Shown here one piece after another: positions 12,377 through 20,454 of a stretch of 23,741 nucleotides of DNA. Below the pieces are notes generated by a model, which was given only the letters and a program-made list of their open reading frames with translations, had not been told where the DNA came from and searched no databases. Every line of letters begins with the position of its first letter. Within the stretch, counting starts at the first letter, position 1. This DNA is from a virus, in the IMG/VR virus record IMGVR_UViG_3300023176_003920, positions 1-23,741 of that record. One strand, given 5' to 3'. Both the position numbers and the translations under genes were made by a program.

Positions 12377-14156
12377 TTCCCCACTTAATCCTAGTTCAAT
12401 TGCATCAGAAAGGTCAACATCGGCTTCATCTGCTCAGAATTTTATTAGTGGTGGACAAACTTTAGGTGAAGGCGTTGTTTCTGCAGCTGCTAATAAGATT
12501 GTAGGTTTTCAAAGAGGAGGAGCTGCTGGAGTTGCTGCTCCTCCACCAAATCTTTCTAATATTATTCAAACCCTATCTTCGAACATTTTAAATAATGTTC
12601 AGGGTCAAGTACAGTCAATAAATCAAAATGTAACCAACATAGTCAACCAAACCACTGGAAGACTGGAAGAAGATTATAAACAAAGAATATCCAAAACTGA
12701 TTCTGCAACACCCAATTCAATCTTACAAAACTTCTTAAATTCATATAGGGAAGCGATTGGTTACATTCAGTTTTTGGGTAATAAAAACAACATAAAAACT
12801 TTAGGTGCAAACTTAAAACTTTTAATCAAAAATTTTAGTGAGTCTTTTGAAGTTGCAAAGATAATAAGACAAACTATCAATAGAATAGTAAAACAACTTT
12901 CCAGTTTACCAAAGGCTACTGGTGGTCCTGGTGGAATAAACATGGACATCAATGTTCCCGGTGGAAGATTGAAAAAGGGCGCCCCTAGGGGATTGATGAG
13001 AATGATGAGAAGACGCCCTGGAATGATGTTAGGTGGAGCTGCTTTACTTGGAGCTGGAGGTGGTGCAGTAGTAAATGCAATGTCAAGTCCAGATACTTCT
13101 GCAATGCAAACCATTTCCAGTGGTGATCCGTTATCAGGGCCAGTATTAGATAGATTTAATGCAATATTGGATGCTTTCTCCAAAGCAATAGATGCATTTG
13201 CAGGGGGCAGTAAATCATCTTCATCTTCTTCATCTTCTAGTTCATCTGGATCTAGAACTTCACCAGATCTTAGTGGGGATCTTGACGATGTTTCCGGAGC
13301 GGGACAGACACCTGGAAGTTCAAATATTGAACCAGGAAGTGAAGAAGAAGCAAGAATTGCTGCTGCTTTAGTTACAGAAGGTGCTGGAGGCACAGCAGCT
13401 ACAGACATTTTACAAGTCGCAGCAAACAGAATGGCGACAGGAAAATATAAAGATTATACTGATGTCTTTGCAGCAGAAAGACAATTTCAGGGAGTTTTTG
13501 ATAATCCTCGCGGTGGAACTGAAGGATACAGAAAGATTAAAACCGTCGCTGATGCTGCAGCTTGGGCTGGAGTCTCTGAAGAGGTAATAAAATCAAGAAT
13601 TGCCGATATGCGAAATCCAGAACTAAGAGCGGATTCTGCAAAATTTATTAAAGGAGCACAACAATTTAGAGCTGCTCCTAGATATTATTTAGAAAAGGGT
13701 TTAGTTCCTGGTGAAATGGGGTCTGATGGAAGATTTTATGATTCTTCTTGGAGAGGTGGTTCGGGGGATAATCAATTTTTTACAACACCTGGGGATATGG
13801 GTGCTGGAACCGAGGCTGCTCCGATAAATTACGATGGATCAAAATTAGTTGCAGCAGCAAAACCAACAGAACCAGAAAAACCAACGGTAACTCCTGCACA
13901 AACATCTCAAGAAGTTCAACAACAAATTGCAAAAACAGTTTCTCAATCTCCTGCAACTCAACAATCTAAGGTAACTGTTCTTCCTATGGATATGAGCAGT
14001 CCTCAAGTTCAATCCCAACCTAAAGATGGAGGTAGTCAAATTTCTCCACCAGTTATGAATAAAGGTGGTGTTTCTGTACCATTTTTAAACTCATCCAATG
14101 GTGATAACTACCTTTCGTTATATTCAAAAATAGTATATAACATCGTAGACGGATAA
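12366..14156 (+). CDS. 29: Tape-measure-like hub protein with SleB-type cell wall hydrolase domain (596 aa)
   Basis: The gene starts at GTG 12366; no earlier start is available without entering the previous gene deeply. Residues 60-183 are long amphipathic helices (IIQTLSSNILNNVQGQVQSI and so on), as in tape-measure proteins. A Gly/Ala-rich hydrophobic segment follows at 217-238 (MMLGGAALLGAGGGAVV), and 284-294 is a run of 11 serines. Residues about 325-475 resemble SleB/CwlJ hydrolases: AALVTEGAGG with E338, LQVAANRM, ERQFQGV and a final GDNQFF. The C-tail (SKVTVLPMDMSS, YLSLYSKIV) is like that of the next protein. The length equals T4 gp29 (590), the tail-length and hub protein, but the sequence match is by architecture and position only. 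It probably helps open peptidoglycan as the tube enters. Confidence 0.7.
   Translation: MAVSSPLNPSSIASERSTSASSAQNFISGGQTLGEGVVSAAANKIVGFQRGGAAGVAAPPPNLSNIIQTLSSNILNNVQGQVQSINQNVTNIVNQTTGRLEEDYKQRISKTDSATPNSILQNFLNSYREAIGYIQFLGNKNNIKTLGANLKLLIKNFSESFEVAKIIRQTINRIVKQLSSLPKATGGPGGINMDINVPGGRLKKGAPRGLMRMMRRRPGMMLGGAALLGAGGGAVVNAMSSPDTSAMQTISSGDPLSGPVLDRFNAILDAFSKAIDAFAGGSKSSSSSSSSSSSGSRTSPDLSGDLDDVSGAGQTPGSSNIEPGSEEEARIAAALVTEGAGGTAATDILQVAANRMATGKYKDYTDVFAAERQFQGVFDNPRGGTEGYRKIKTVADAAAWAGVSEEVIKSRIADMRNPELRADSAKFIKGAQQFRAAPRYYLEKGLVPGEMGSDGRFYDSSWRGGSGDNQFFTTPGDMGAGTEAAPINYDGSKLVAAAKPTEPEKPTVTPAQTSQEVQQQIAKTVSQSPATQQSKVTVLPMDMSSPQVQSQPKDGGSQISPPVMNKGGVSVPFLNSSNGDNYLSLYSKIVYNIVDG
13215..13247 (+). 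repeat. TCA/TCT tract encoding 11 consecutive serines
   Basis: A low-complexity run of serine codons (TCA, TCT, AGT) within the tape-measure-like gene, between its hydrophobic segment and the SleB-like domain. It encodes a flexible linker and may vary in length between relatives through slippage. Confidence 0.85.
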
Positions 14157-14160
14157 TATA

Positions 14161-16095
14161 ATGGCAAAAGATACACCAGTACAATCTCCACTTCTGCAAG
14201 CTTTTAATACTATTGTAAAAGTCGATAGAAGTAGAGCCGCTATAAACAACAGTAAACGAGAGTATACTGATTTTTTGAGGTTTATGACTACCGAGACGAG
14301 AAATCTCGGGTCAATAAGATTACCGAAAGAAAAAAAGATTAAAGAATTAAAAACACTGAATATCGCTACAACTTTTGGTAGACCAGGAAGTTTACTTAGT
14401 GGATTGTTCAGTGGAGCTCTTGATTTGGGCGGTTTCCTTGGTGATATGTTTAGTAATAAAAAACCAAACCCAAAGGCAGGAAAACCAATACCAAAAGGGA
14501 AAGGTATTAGACTTGGTGGTGTGAAAGCTTATGGTATTGCAAATGCGCTATTTGCTGGACTAGATTTTGCTACTGGTCTTGCAGAAGGTGAAAGTGTATC
14601 AAAAGCTGCTGCGGGTGCAGGTGGATCTCTTGCTGGATCTTTACTTGGAGGAGCAATTGGTCAAACACTGATTCCTGTTCCAGGCTTAGGTTTTATGGTT
14701 GGTAGTGCATTAGGTGGAATGGCTGGAGGATGGTTAGGTGATCGAGCTCATGAGGGTATAACTGGGGAAGGTTCCGTAGAACAAAAAACTAAACAAAGAC
14801 TAAAAGAACAAGAAGCAAAACAAAAATCACAAGCAGAGGCTGTAACAAGTCTAAGTTTTCCACAAGTTCTGGACACATTTGAAGGTGTGGTGTTTAAATT
14901 CCAAAGACTTGCTTATGGATCAATTAATGGAGTTGTAAAAGCTGCAGAAGTAGCCACTGAAGACGGCGAAAAGACCCATGCAGAGATTGATCCAAGAAAA
15001 CCAGGATCACCTTCTGGTGATGATCCCGTAAACAATAAGTATATGGCTGAGGGTGGAGAAAAACCCAGTAAATATGTTAATACGGTAGACTATAATGAAT
15101 TTAGACAATATTATAACAGTGGAAAGGGGGGAAGACATGCTGGAGAAGATTTGCCTATAAGCCAAGGAACTCCGATTAGTGTAATTGTACCTGGTAAAGT
15201 TGTTACTGCTGGATATGGTGGTGCAGCTGGAGGAAATATACTAATAACTCATGAAGATGGTAAACAAACAAGATACCTACATATGAGTGACATATCAGTT
15301 TCTCCTGGACAAAAGGTTGAAGCTGGACAAGTAATTGGAAAAAGTGGTGGAGCCCCAGGCACAAGAGGTGCGGGAAGATCCACTGGACCACACTTACACT
15401 TTGAATATTATCCATCAGAGACTGCTGCAATGGCAGATCCCAATCCAGTTATGGATAATTACTTTAGATTTGGCGGAAACGTAAAGGTAACTTCTAAAGG
15501 TCCTGCAACACCTCCAGCTGGACAACCAACAGCTACCCCACCACCACCTAAAAAACTAACAGAAGATGAATTTCATTCTGTGAGAACAGAACGTGATATT
15601 ACTGACACGGCTGATATTAGGGTAGGAAGTACAGATACTTATGAAGATTATCTAAAATATTTTGAAGAGAATAAAGCTCAAATTGCAGCCGCAGCTGTTT
15701 CAACTGTAGAACCAGGAACTTCTACGCCTGAAGTACCAACAACTACAACACCTTCTAGGAGACCAGATAGAAGATCCCAAGCCGCAGCGAGAAGAAGAGA
15801 ATCACAATTACAACCACAAGTTGAAGCTGATCCACAGCCACAAGTTGAAGCTGTTCCACAACAACAAGTAATGACTAAGGAACTAGAACAATATCCATCA
15901 TACAATACATCATCATCTGAAGTTGTGGTAATACCAATGATGATGAATAGTGGTCCACAAAGTTCTTCTCAAAAACCGATAGTTATTTCTAATGGAGGTC
16001 AATCAAAAACGATTACTCCTCCTAGAGTTTCGGAAAGATCACTGTTAAATAGTTTATTTAATACTATGCTTCTCACGAACTTATCGGGAACGTAA
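14161..16095 (+). CDS. Tape-measure-like tail protein with M23 peptidase domain (644 aa)
   Basis: Residues 1-100 are helical and basic. Residues 145-193 are long Gly/Ala-rich hydrophobic stretches (AGGSLAGSLLGGAIG, GLGFMVGSALGGMAGGWLG) that could insert in a membrane. Residues about 315-430 form a complete M23/LytM domain: H326-x3-D330 (GGRHAGED), GNILITHEDG, H374 in RYLHMSD and H411-x-H413 in GPHLHFEYY, so zinc ligands H326, D330 and H413 and both catalytic histidines are present. This family cuts peptide bridges in peptidoglycan. A P/Q/R-rich linker (with a repeated QPQVEA) leads to a C-tail VVVIPMMMNSG...SLLNSLFNTML similar to that of the preceding protein. It lies between the SleB-like protein and gp27, so a tail-tip or hub location is inferred. 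Its T4 counterpart is uncertain. Confidence 0.75.
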   Translation: MAKDTPVQSPLLQAFNTIVKVDRSRAAINNSKREYTDFLRFMTTETRNLGSIRLPKEKKIKELKTLNIATTFGRPGSLLSGLFSGALDLGGFLGDMFSNKKPNPKAGKPIPKGKGIRLGGVKAYGIANALFAGLDFATGLAEGESVSKAAAGAGGSLAGSLLGGAIGQTLIPVPGLGFMVGSALGGMAGGWLGDRAHEGITGEGSVEQKTKQRLKEQEAKQKSQAEAVTSLSFPQVLDTFEGVVFKFQRLAYGSINGVVKAAEVATEDGEKTHAEIDPRKPGSPSGDDPVNNKYMAEGGEKPSKYVNTVDYNEFRQYYNSGKGGRHAGEDLPISQGTPISVIVPGKVVTAGYGGAAGGNILITHEDGKQTRYLHMSDISVSPGQKVEAGQVIGKSGGAPGTRGAGRSTGPHLHFEYYPSETAAMADPNPVMDNYFRFGGNVKVTSKGPATPPAGQPTATPPPPKKLTEDEFHSVRTERDITDTADIRVGSTDTYEDYLKYFEENKAQIAAAAVSTVEPGTSTPEVPTTTTPSRRPDRRSQAAARRRESQLQPQVEADPQPQVEAVPQQQVMTKELEQYPSYNTSSSEVVVIPMMMNSGPQSSSQKPIVISNGGQSKTITPPRVSERSLLNSLFNTMLLTNLSGT

Positions 16096-16096
16096 T

Positions 16097-17395
16097 ATGT
16101 CAGGAAATGCCGTAGAAAATTTAAAAATTAATTCCATTACCATACAGGCTACAGATAGTGGAAATCAAATTGACCTGTCAAGTTCCGTTATGTATTGTGA
16201 TTACTATGAGGATCTTTTGTCCCCATGTGTGATGATGACAATCCAAATTGCTTCATCGTATTCAATTTTCAATTCATTACCTGTTCGTGGGGGAGAAAAA
16301 GTGGAACTGAATATGGACACTTTGAGTGGAAATTTCGGTCTCTCAGGTGATTATGCAATGTATGTCTACAAGGTAAGTGGAATAACAAATGATGGTGCAA
16401 AAGAATTTTGCACTTTACACTTATGTTCTAGAGAAGGTTTGACTAACGAAACTGCAAGAGTTCAGAAAAAGTATGATAAAAAACCACTTAATGAACATGT
16501 AGAATCTATTCTAAAAAATGTACTATTAACAAATAAGTTCAAAAAAGAAAATATAGAAAGAACTTCAAATTCTTATAGTTTTATTGGCACACTCAAAAAA
16601 CCATTTCATGTCCTCACTTGGTTAGGCCCCAAAGGAATACCACCTAATCAATCTTCAGGAAATAGTGGAAAAATTGCAAAGGGTGTTGCAGGATTTGTTT
16701 TTTATGAGAATAAAGATGGTTTTAATTTTAGAAGTATTGAAACTTTAGTATCTGCAACAAAAAGTCAGATTGCTTCTACAGAAAAAGAATCTATTGCAAA
16801 ATATACATACCAACCTGGTGCGGTGGAATCTAACAATCCTAATAATAACTTTTCAATAATAAATTACAACTTTGAGAAAAATATTGATTTGATGAAATCG
16901 TTGCGAGTTGGTATGTATTCAAACATAACTTATGTTTATGACCTATATCAAAATAAAGTTGATGGTGTAGTTTATTCATTAAATTCTGAACTAAAATCTT
17001 CTCTGGGTGAAGATAAACCATATCCAAAAGACTTTGGTAATAGACCATCAAGAATAATATCGCGGAGTGCCGATGTTGGAATTCTTGATGCTTCTGGAAA
17101 TACAGATGATTCGGGTAGAGATAGTGCTGACATGGCTAAATCATTTGCTCGTTATAATTTGCTGTTCACACAAGCACTAAATATCTTAGTACCGATGAAT
17201 ATTAATTTGCAAGTAGGTAACATACTTTATGCAGATTTTCAAAAAATAGATGCATCACAGTCTGGTGAAGTAGATCCATCTCAGAGTGGATATTACTTAA
17301 TCAAAGAAGTAAGGCACCACTTTGAAGGAGGTCAAATGTTATCTTCTTTAAAACTTGTAAGAGATTCTTACGGATTATATGGAGCAAACAAATGA
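16097..17395 (+). CDS. 27: Baseplate hub protein gp27
   Basis: A 432-residue protein (T4 gp27 has 391). The N-terminal strands (IDLSSSVMYCDYYEDLLSPC, VMMTIQIASSYSIFNSLPV, GGEKVELNMDTLSG) form the gp27/gpD-type tube-like domain. KKPLNEHVESILKNVL and GFVFYENKDGFNFRSIETLV are typical of central-hub proteins, and the C-terminal LQVGNILYADFQK ... GYYLIKEVRHHFEGGQMLSSLKLVRD is diagnostic for this superfamily. Three gp27 subunits form the cup above the gp5 spike and link it to the tube. The gene precedes the CP12-like ORF and gp5 and overlaps the former by four bases (ATGA). Confidence 0.88.
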   Translation: MSGNAVENLKINSITIQATDSGNQIDLSSSVMYCDYYEDLLSPCVMMTIQIASSYSIFNSLPVRGGEKVELNMDTLSGNFGLSGDYAMYVYKVSGITNDGAKEFCTLHLCSREGLTNETARVQKKYDKKPLNEHVESILKNVLLTNKFKKENIERTSNSYSFIGTLKKPFHVLTWLGPKGIPPNQSSGNSGKIAKGVAGFVFYENKDGFNFRSIETLVSATKSQIASTEKESIAKYTYQPGAVESNNPNNNFSIINYNFEKNIDLMKSLRVGMYSNITYVYDLYQNKVDGVVYSLNSELKSSLGEDKPYPKDFGNRPSRIISRSADVGILDASGNTDDSGRDSADMAKSFARYNLLFTQALNILVPMNINLQVGNILYADFQKIDASQSGEVDPSQSGYYLIKEVRHHFEGGQMLSSLKLVRDSYGLYGANK

Positions 17396-17619
17396 AAGAC
17401 ATCGAAACACACATCCAAAAAGACAAAGAGATTCTTCAAGATCCTACAATTTCTCCACAACAACGTAGACATATTGAAGGAGAATTGCATGATCTAGAAG
17501 CATACGCAGAGAACCATAAAGAAGAGATTGCAGCTGGAGATCATCATGATCCAACTCCATTGGAACTTTATTGCGATGCCAATCCAGAATCCCCAGAGTG
17601 TTTAGTTTACGACGATTGA
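17392..17619 (+). CDS. cp12: CP12-like protein (75 aa), Calvin-cycle inhibitor domain
   Basis: The C-terminal half reads PLELYCDANPESPECLVYDD. This matches the C-terminal loop of CP12, in which two cysteines (here C61 and C70, nine apart) form a redox disulfide before a Y-D/E-D end that binds GAPDH. The preceding helix (GELHDLEAYAENHKEE) occupies the place of the AWDxVEELxAE motif, but that motif is not well kept, and the N-terminal cysteine pair is absent. CP12 holds GAPDH and PRK inactive; cyanophages carry cp12 genes that are thought to shift carbon from the Calvin cycle to the pentose phosphate pathway. GGAG at 17381-17384 is a good ribosome site. It lies between gp27 and gp5, within four bases of overlap and a seven-base gap. 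Confidence 0.75.
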   Translation: MKDIETHIQKDKEILQDPTISPQQRRHIEGELHDLEAYAENHKEEIAAGDHHDPTPLELYCDANPESPECLVYDD

Positions 17620-17625
17620 TAACTA

Positions 17626-19887
17626 ATGATTGATGAATCCCTTTTAAAATCTAATTTTCTAGGCAGAGATGGATTCATCTGGTGGATCGGTCAGGTCGCC
17701 GATCCCTCCGTTTGGCGTAATGAAAAAACTCGCATTGATAATGGAACTGATGCATGGAGTTATAGATGTAAAGTAAGAATCATTGGATATCATAGTTTTG
17801 ATAGAAATGAGTTATCCGACGATTCATTGCCTTGGGCTCATGTATTAACGAGTGCATCTGATGGTGCTCCTGGCCAAGGTGGTTTTGGTAAACTTCCTCT
17901 ATTAGTTGGTGGGGAATCTGTTGTAGGATTTTTCTTAGATGGAGAAGAAGCACAACAACCTGTAGTAATGGGTTGTTTTCATAGAAGCCCAGTAGTAGAA
18001 AATGTAGAAAATCCAAATCCATTTGAACCCTTTACTGGAAGTAAAGCTGAACCCCTGAGAACTGGAGTACAACTAACAAGAAACAAAGCGCAACAGACTG
18101 GAGAGACAAAAGAAGTAGAAGAAAAAACAGGAAGTGGATCCCAATTTCAAATCTCCTCAAACCCAGAATTTGGCACAGATTCTCTTGGTAGTTTAGAATT
18201 AGATCCTGGATTTACACCTCTAGGTCCCAATTCATTTAATGCTGCTGGTTCTATTTTTTCATCTACACCATTACCAAAAGACACATTATTTTATGATGAT
18301 GTTGCAGAACTTGCTTTCCTAAGTGAATTCAAGAAGGCAGGAAAAGTAGAGGGAGACAATGGATGCGGCAGTAATATAATCGCTCAGATAACAACTGCTC
18401 TACAAACATTCATACAAACAGTAAATGGACTTCAACGTACTGCACTTGGTTTTATAGATCCAGTCAGAAATAAGATAGTTGATGTACAACAAACTATCAG
18501 AACTGTTGCTAGACTAGTGGCTTCCATTATGAAATTTGTTATTAATGGAATGCGAGATAACATATTTAAATTGATAGGAAAATTATTTAAACTTCTTGGT
18601 ATTACCATTCCATCTCCATTACAACTACCAATTTCTGAAGCAACTAAACAGATTATGAATATCATTTTCTGTCTGTTTGAAAAATTATTCGGACCTCTTG
18701 TTGACTTTGTTGATGGTATGTTACAGGGAGTTATAGGCAGAAGTCCTAACATCCCAGCATGTGCAGCAGAAGAAATGACAAGTTCGTTGGTAAACAAACT
18801 TGCTGACATGGTTGATGATGCTCTAGCAACTGTAATGTCGGGACTAGATTGGTTAGCCGAGGGAATTAGTAGTATCACTGGAGCTTTAAGTGGTGCATTA
18901 AATATTGTTTCTCAAATTCTAAGTTTCTTAAGTTGTGATTCATTATCTTGCAGAACTACAACTTCTTGGGATCCATTCAGTGGCTTAGTAGCTCAGTCAT
19001 TAGATAATTGGAATAATATTTTAGGCAATATGGATATATTATCTGGACTTGGAAATCCAGATTTTGCCATTGGTTATTTGTCAATGTATGGATCCTCAAA
19101 TACTCCATTTAAAGATTGCAGAAAGGCAATTATAAATCCACAAACTCAAAATGATTTAGCACCAATGCCTTTAGGTGTTAGATTTTATTCCTGCATACCA
19201 CCAGAAGTTATAATATATGGTGATGGTATTGATGGAAGAGCAAAAGCAGTTGTGTCCGAAGTTGATGGTTCCATATTAACATTTTTAATCTGCGATCCTG
19301 GTAGAGGATATACTTTCCCACCAGAGGTCAGAATTGTTGATAATTCAAACTATGGTAAAGGTGCTCAAGCCAAAGCTACTATTGTTGACGGAAGAATAGA
19401 TTCAATTTATATTTTGAATTCTGGAAGTGGTTATTGTCAAACTAATCTAACAGAAGAAACTGTTGGATCAACAAATGGAATTGGAACTGATACTGAAACA
19501 GGAAATACAACTGCAACAAATCCATGTTTGGATATTGGTGATAATACATTATCCACGAGTGTAGTTGGAATAGTGACTAATTTTGTAGTAGAAAGACCTG
19601 GAGTAGGATATACCTCTGGAGACACCATTCAAGTTGGTGATGATTGTTTCTATCAACCAGTTTTAACTGAAAATGGATCTATTATTAGTTTTGAATCAAA
19701 TGGTGGGTGTGATCAAGAATTCAAAACTCCACCAATAGTCAGCATAAATACAAAGACAGGTGAAGGAGCTGTACTTTATCCAGTTCTACAATTTGTTCCA
19801 CAATTCGTTGTAGATAATCCCGATTTAAGACCTCCACTGACTGGAATAGGTTCAACTGTTATTGTAAATGTTGTAGATTGTGTGTAA
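17626..19887 (+). CDS. 5: Baseplate hub spike protein gp5, lysozyme domain not seen (753 aa)
   Basis: Residues 1-130 form the gp5 OB-fold (FIWWIGQVADPSVW, YRCKVRIIGYHSFDRNE, PWAHVLTSASDGAPG, GFFLDGEEAQQPVVMGCFHR). The FLDGEEAQQPVVMG pattern is typical of gp5/VgrG OB domains, which dock on gp27. A low-complexity linker follows (131-225). Residues about 250-470 are long amphipathic and hydrophobic helices (IIAQITTALQTFIQTV, LVASIMKFVINGM, LNIVSQILSFLS), where T4 gp5 has its lysozyme; I see no lysozyme motif. From 535 to 722 there are GxGY-type beta repeats (GRGYTFPPEVRI, GSGYCQT, GVGYTSGDTI). No C-terminal beta-helix is present; a separate gene downstream encodes one. It is co-transcribed with gp27 and the CP12-like gene. 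Confidence 0.8.
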   Translation: MIDESLLKSNFLGRDGFIWWIGQVADPSVWRNEKTRIDNGTDAWSYRCKVRIIGYHSFDRNELSDDSLPWAHVLTSASDGAPGQGGFGKLPLLVGGESVVGFFLDGEEAQQPVVMGCFHRSPVVENVENPNPFEPFTGSKAEPLRTGVQLTRNKAQQTGETKEVEEKTGSGSQFQISSNPEFGTDSLGSLELDPGFTPLGPNSFNAAGSIFSSTPLPKDTLFYDDVAELAFLSEFKKAGKVEGDNGCGSNIIAQITTALQTFIQTVNGLQRTALGFIDPVRNKIVDVQQTIRTVARLVASIMKFVINGMRDNIFKLIGKLFKLLGITIPSPLQLPISEATKQIMNIIFCLFEKLFGPLVDFVDGMLQGVIGRSPNIPACAAEEMTSSLVNKLADMVDDALATVMSGLDWLAEGISSITGALSGALNIVSQILSFLSCDSLSCRTTTSWDPFSGLVAQSLDNWNNILGNMDILSGLGNPDFAIGYLSMYGSSNTPFKDCRKAIINPQTQNDLAPMPLGVRFYSCIPPEVIIYGDGIDGRAKAVVSEVDGSILTFLICDPGRGYTFPPEVRIVDNSNYGKGAQAKATIVDGRIDSIYILNSGSGYCQTNLTEETVGSTNGIGTDTETGNTTATNPCLDIGDNTLSTSVVGIVTNFVVERPGVGYTSGDTIQVGDDCFYQPVLTENGSIISFESNGGCDQEFKTPPIVSINTKTGEGAVLYPVLQFVPQFVVDNPDLRPPLTGIGSTVIVNVVDCV
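18373..19035 (+). other. Helical hydrophobic region in gp5 in place of lysozyme
   Basis: Residues 250-470 of gp5 consist of successive amphipathic helices with strong hydrophobic faces and several Gly-containing breaks (for example FKLIGKLFKLLGITIPSPL and LFGPLVDFVDGMLQGVIG). This composition is reminiscent of membrane-active or tape-like segments, not of a soluble enzyme. It is noted separately because it occupies the position of the T4 tail lysozyme. Confidence 0.55.
19231..19791 (+). repeat. GxGY-type beta repeats at the gp5 C-terminus
   Basis: Protein repeats at residues 559-570, 600-604 and 659-670 of gp5 (DPGRGYTFPPEVRI, NSGSGYCQT, RPGVGYTSGDTIQV), with a likely fourth near 700 (FKTPPIVSI). 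Each is preceded by a strand of type DGSILTFLI or GIVTNFVVE. They belong to the same repeat type as the six units in gp53. Confidence 0.75.
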
Positions 19888-19890
19888 AAA

Positions 19891-20439
19891 ATGGCAGATC
19901 AACCAAAAGAGTTTTATGACAAAAAACCTGGTTTTGTAGTAAAATCTGGTACGGTAGATGCTGCGGGAAAGGTAACCGATTATGCTGTCTTTACTGACAA
20001 CGGTCAGGGAATGCAGTGGACTACTGATGGCGAACATAAGATGCAGTGCAGAAAAACATCTTATGAACTTTGCGGAATAGATGGTAAAGATGGGGAACCA
20101 GGAAAAGTAATAAGAGCAAAGAAAGGTGACATCGTTATCGAAGCACTTGATGGAGATATTATCATTAGAGGAAAGAACATAAGACTGGTCGGCCTAGATG
20201 GAGCTGGAGAAGTTACAGTAACCTGTGGAAAACAGTTTAATGTTAATGCTCCAATACAAAGTTTTAAAGGTGGAGTGTCAAATACAGTAATGTCAAATAG
20301 TTGTTCCATAGCTGCTCAGTCAGTTGAATCAACTGGAAATATACAAAATGCTGCTAATTCTGGAGTAGAACAAGCACAATCTTCGATTCTGAGTCAGATA
20401 TTGGGTGTTGTTACTAAATTTACACAATTCTTTAGTTAA
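19891..20439 (+). CDS. Beta-helical spike protein, separated gp5 C-terminal part (182 aa)
   Basis: Residues 20-60 contain strands (YAVFTDNGQGMQWTTDG) and 72-145 form a run of short alternating strands with turns at Gly/Asp/Asn: KGDIVIEALDGDIIIRGKNI, RLVGLDG, VTVTCGKQFNVNA. This resembles the triple-stranded beta-helix of gp5C and VgrG needles (repeating VxGxxxxx). The C-terminus is a helix (SSILSQILGVVTKFTQFF). In T4 the helix is part of gp5; here gp5 has no such end and this gene follows four bases after it, so it likely trimerises below gp5 to form the membrane-piercing spike. No lysozyme or PAAR motif is present in it. Confidence 0.7.
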   Translation: MADQPKEFYDKKPGFVVKSGTVDAAGKVTDYAVFTDNGQGMQWTTDGEHKMQCRKTSYELCGIDGKDGEPGKVIRAKKGDIVIEALDGDIIIRGKNIRLVGLDGAGEVTVTCGKQFNVNAPIQSFKGGVSNTVMSNSCSIAAQSVESTGNIQNAANSGVEQAQSSILSQILGVVTKFTQFFS

Positions 20440-20454
20440 TTATAGGAGTGAGAT

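Noticed and set aside
12767-13408. 213-residue open frame on the minus strand opposite the tape-measure-like gene
   Set aside because: Its proline/alanine-rich composition is the antisense of Gly/Ala/Ser codons, and it lies wholly inside a gene with clear domains.
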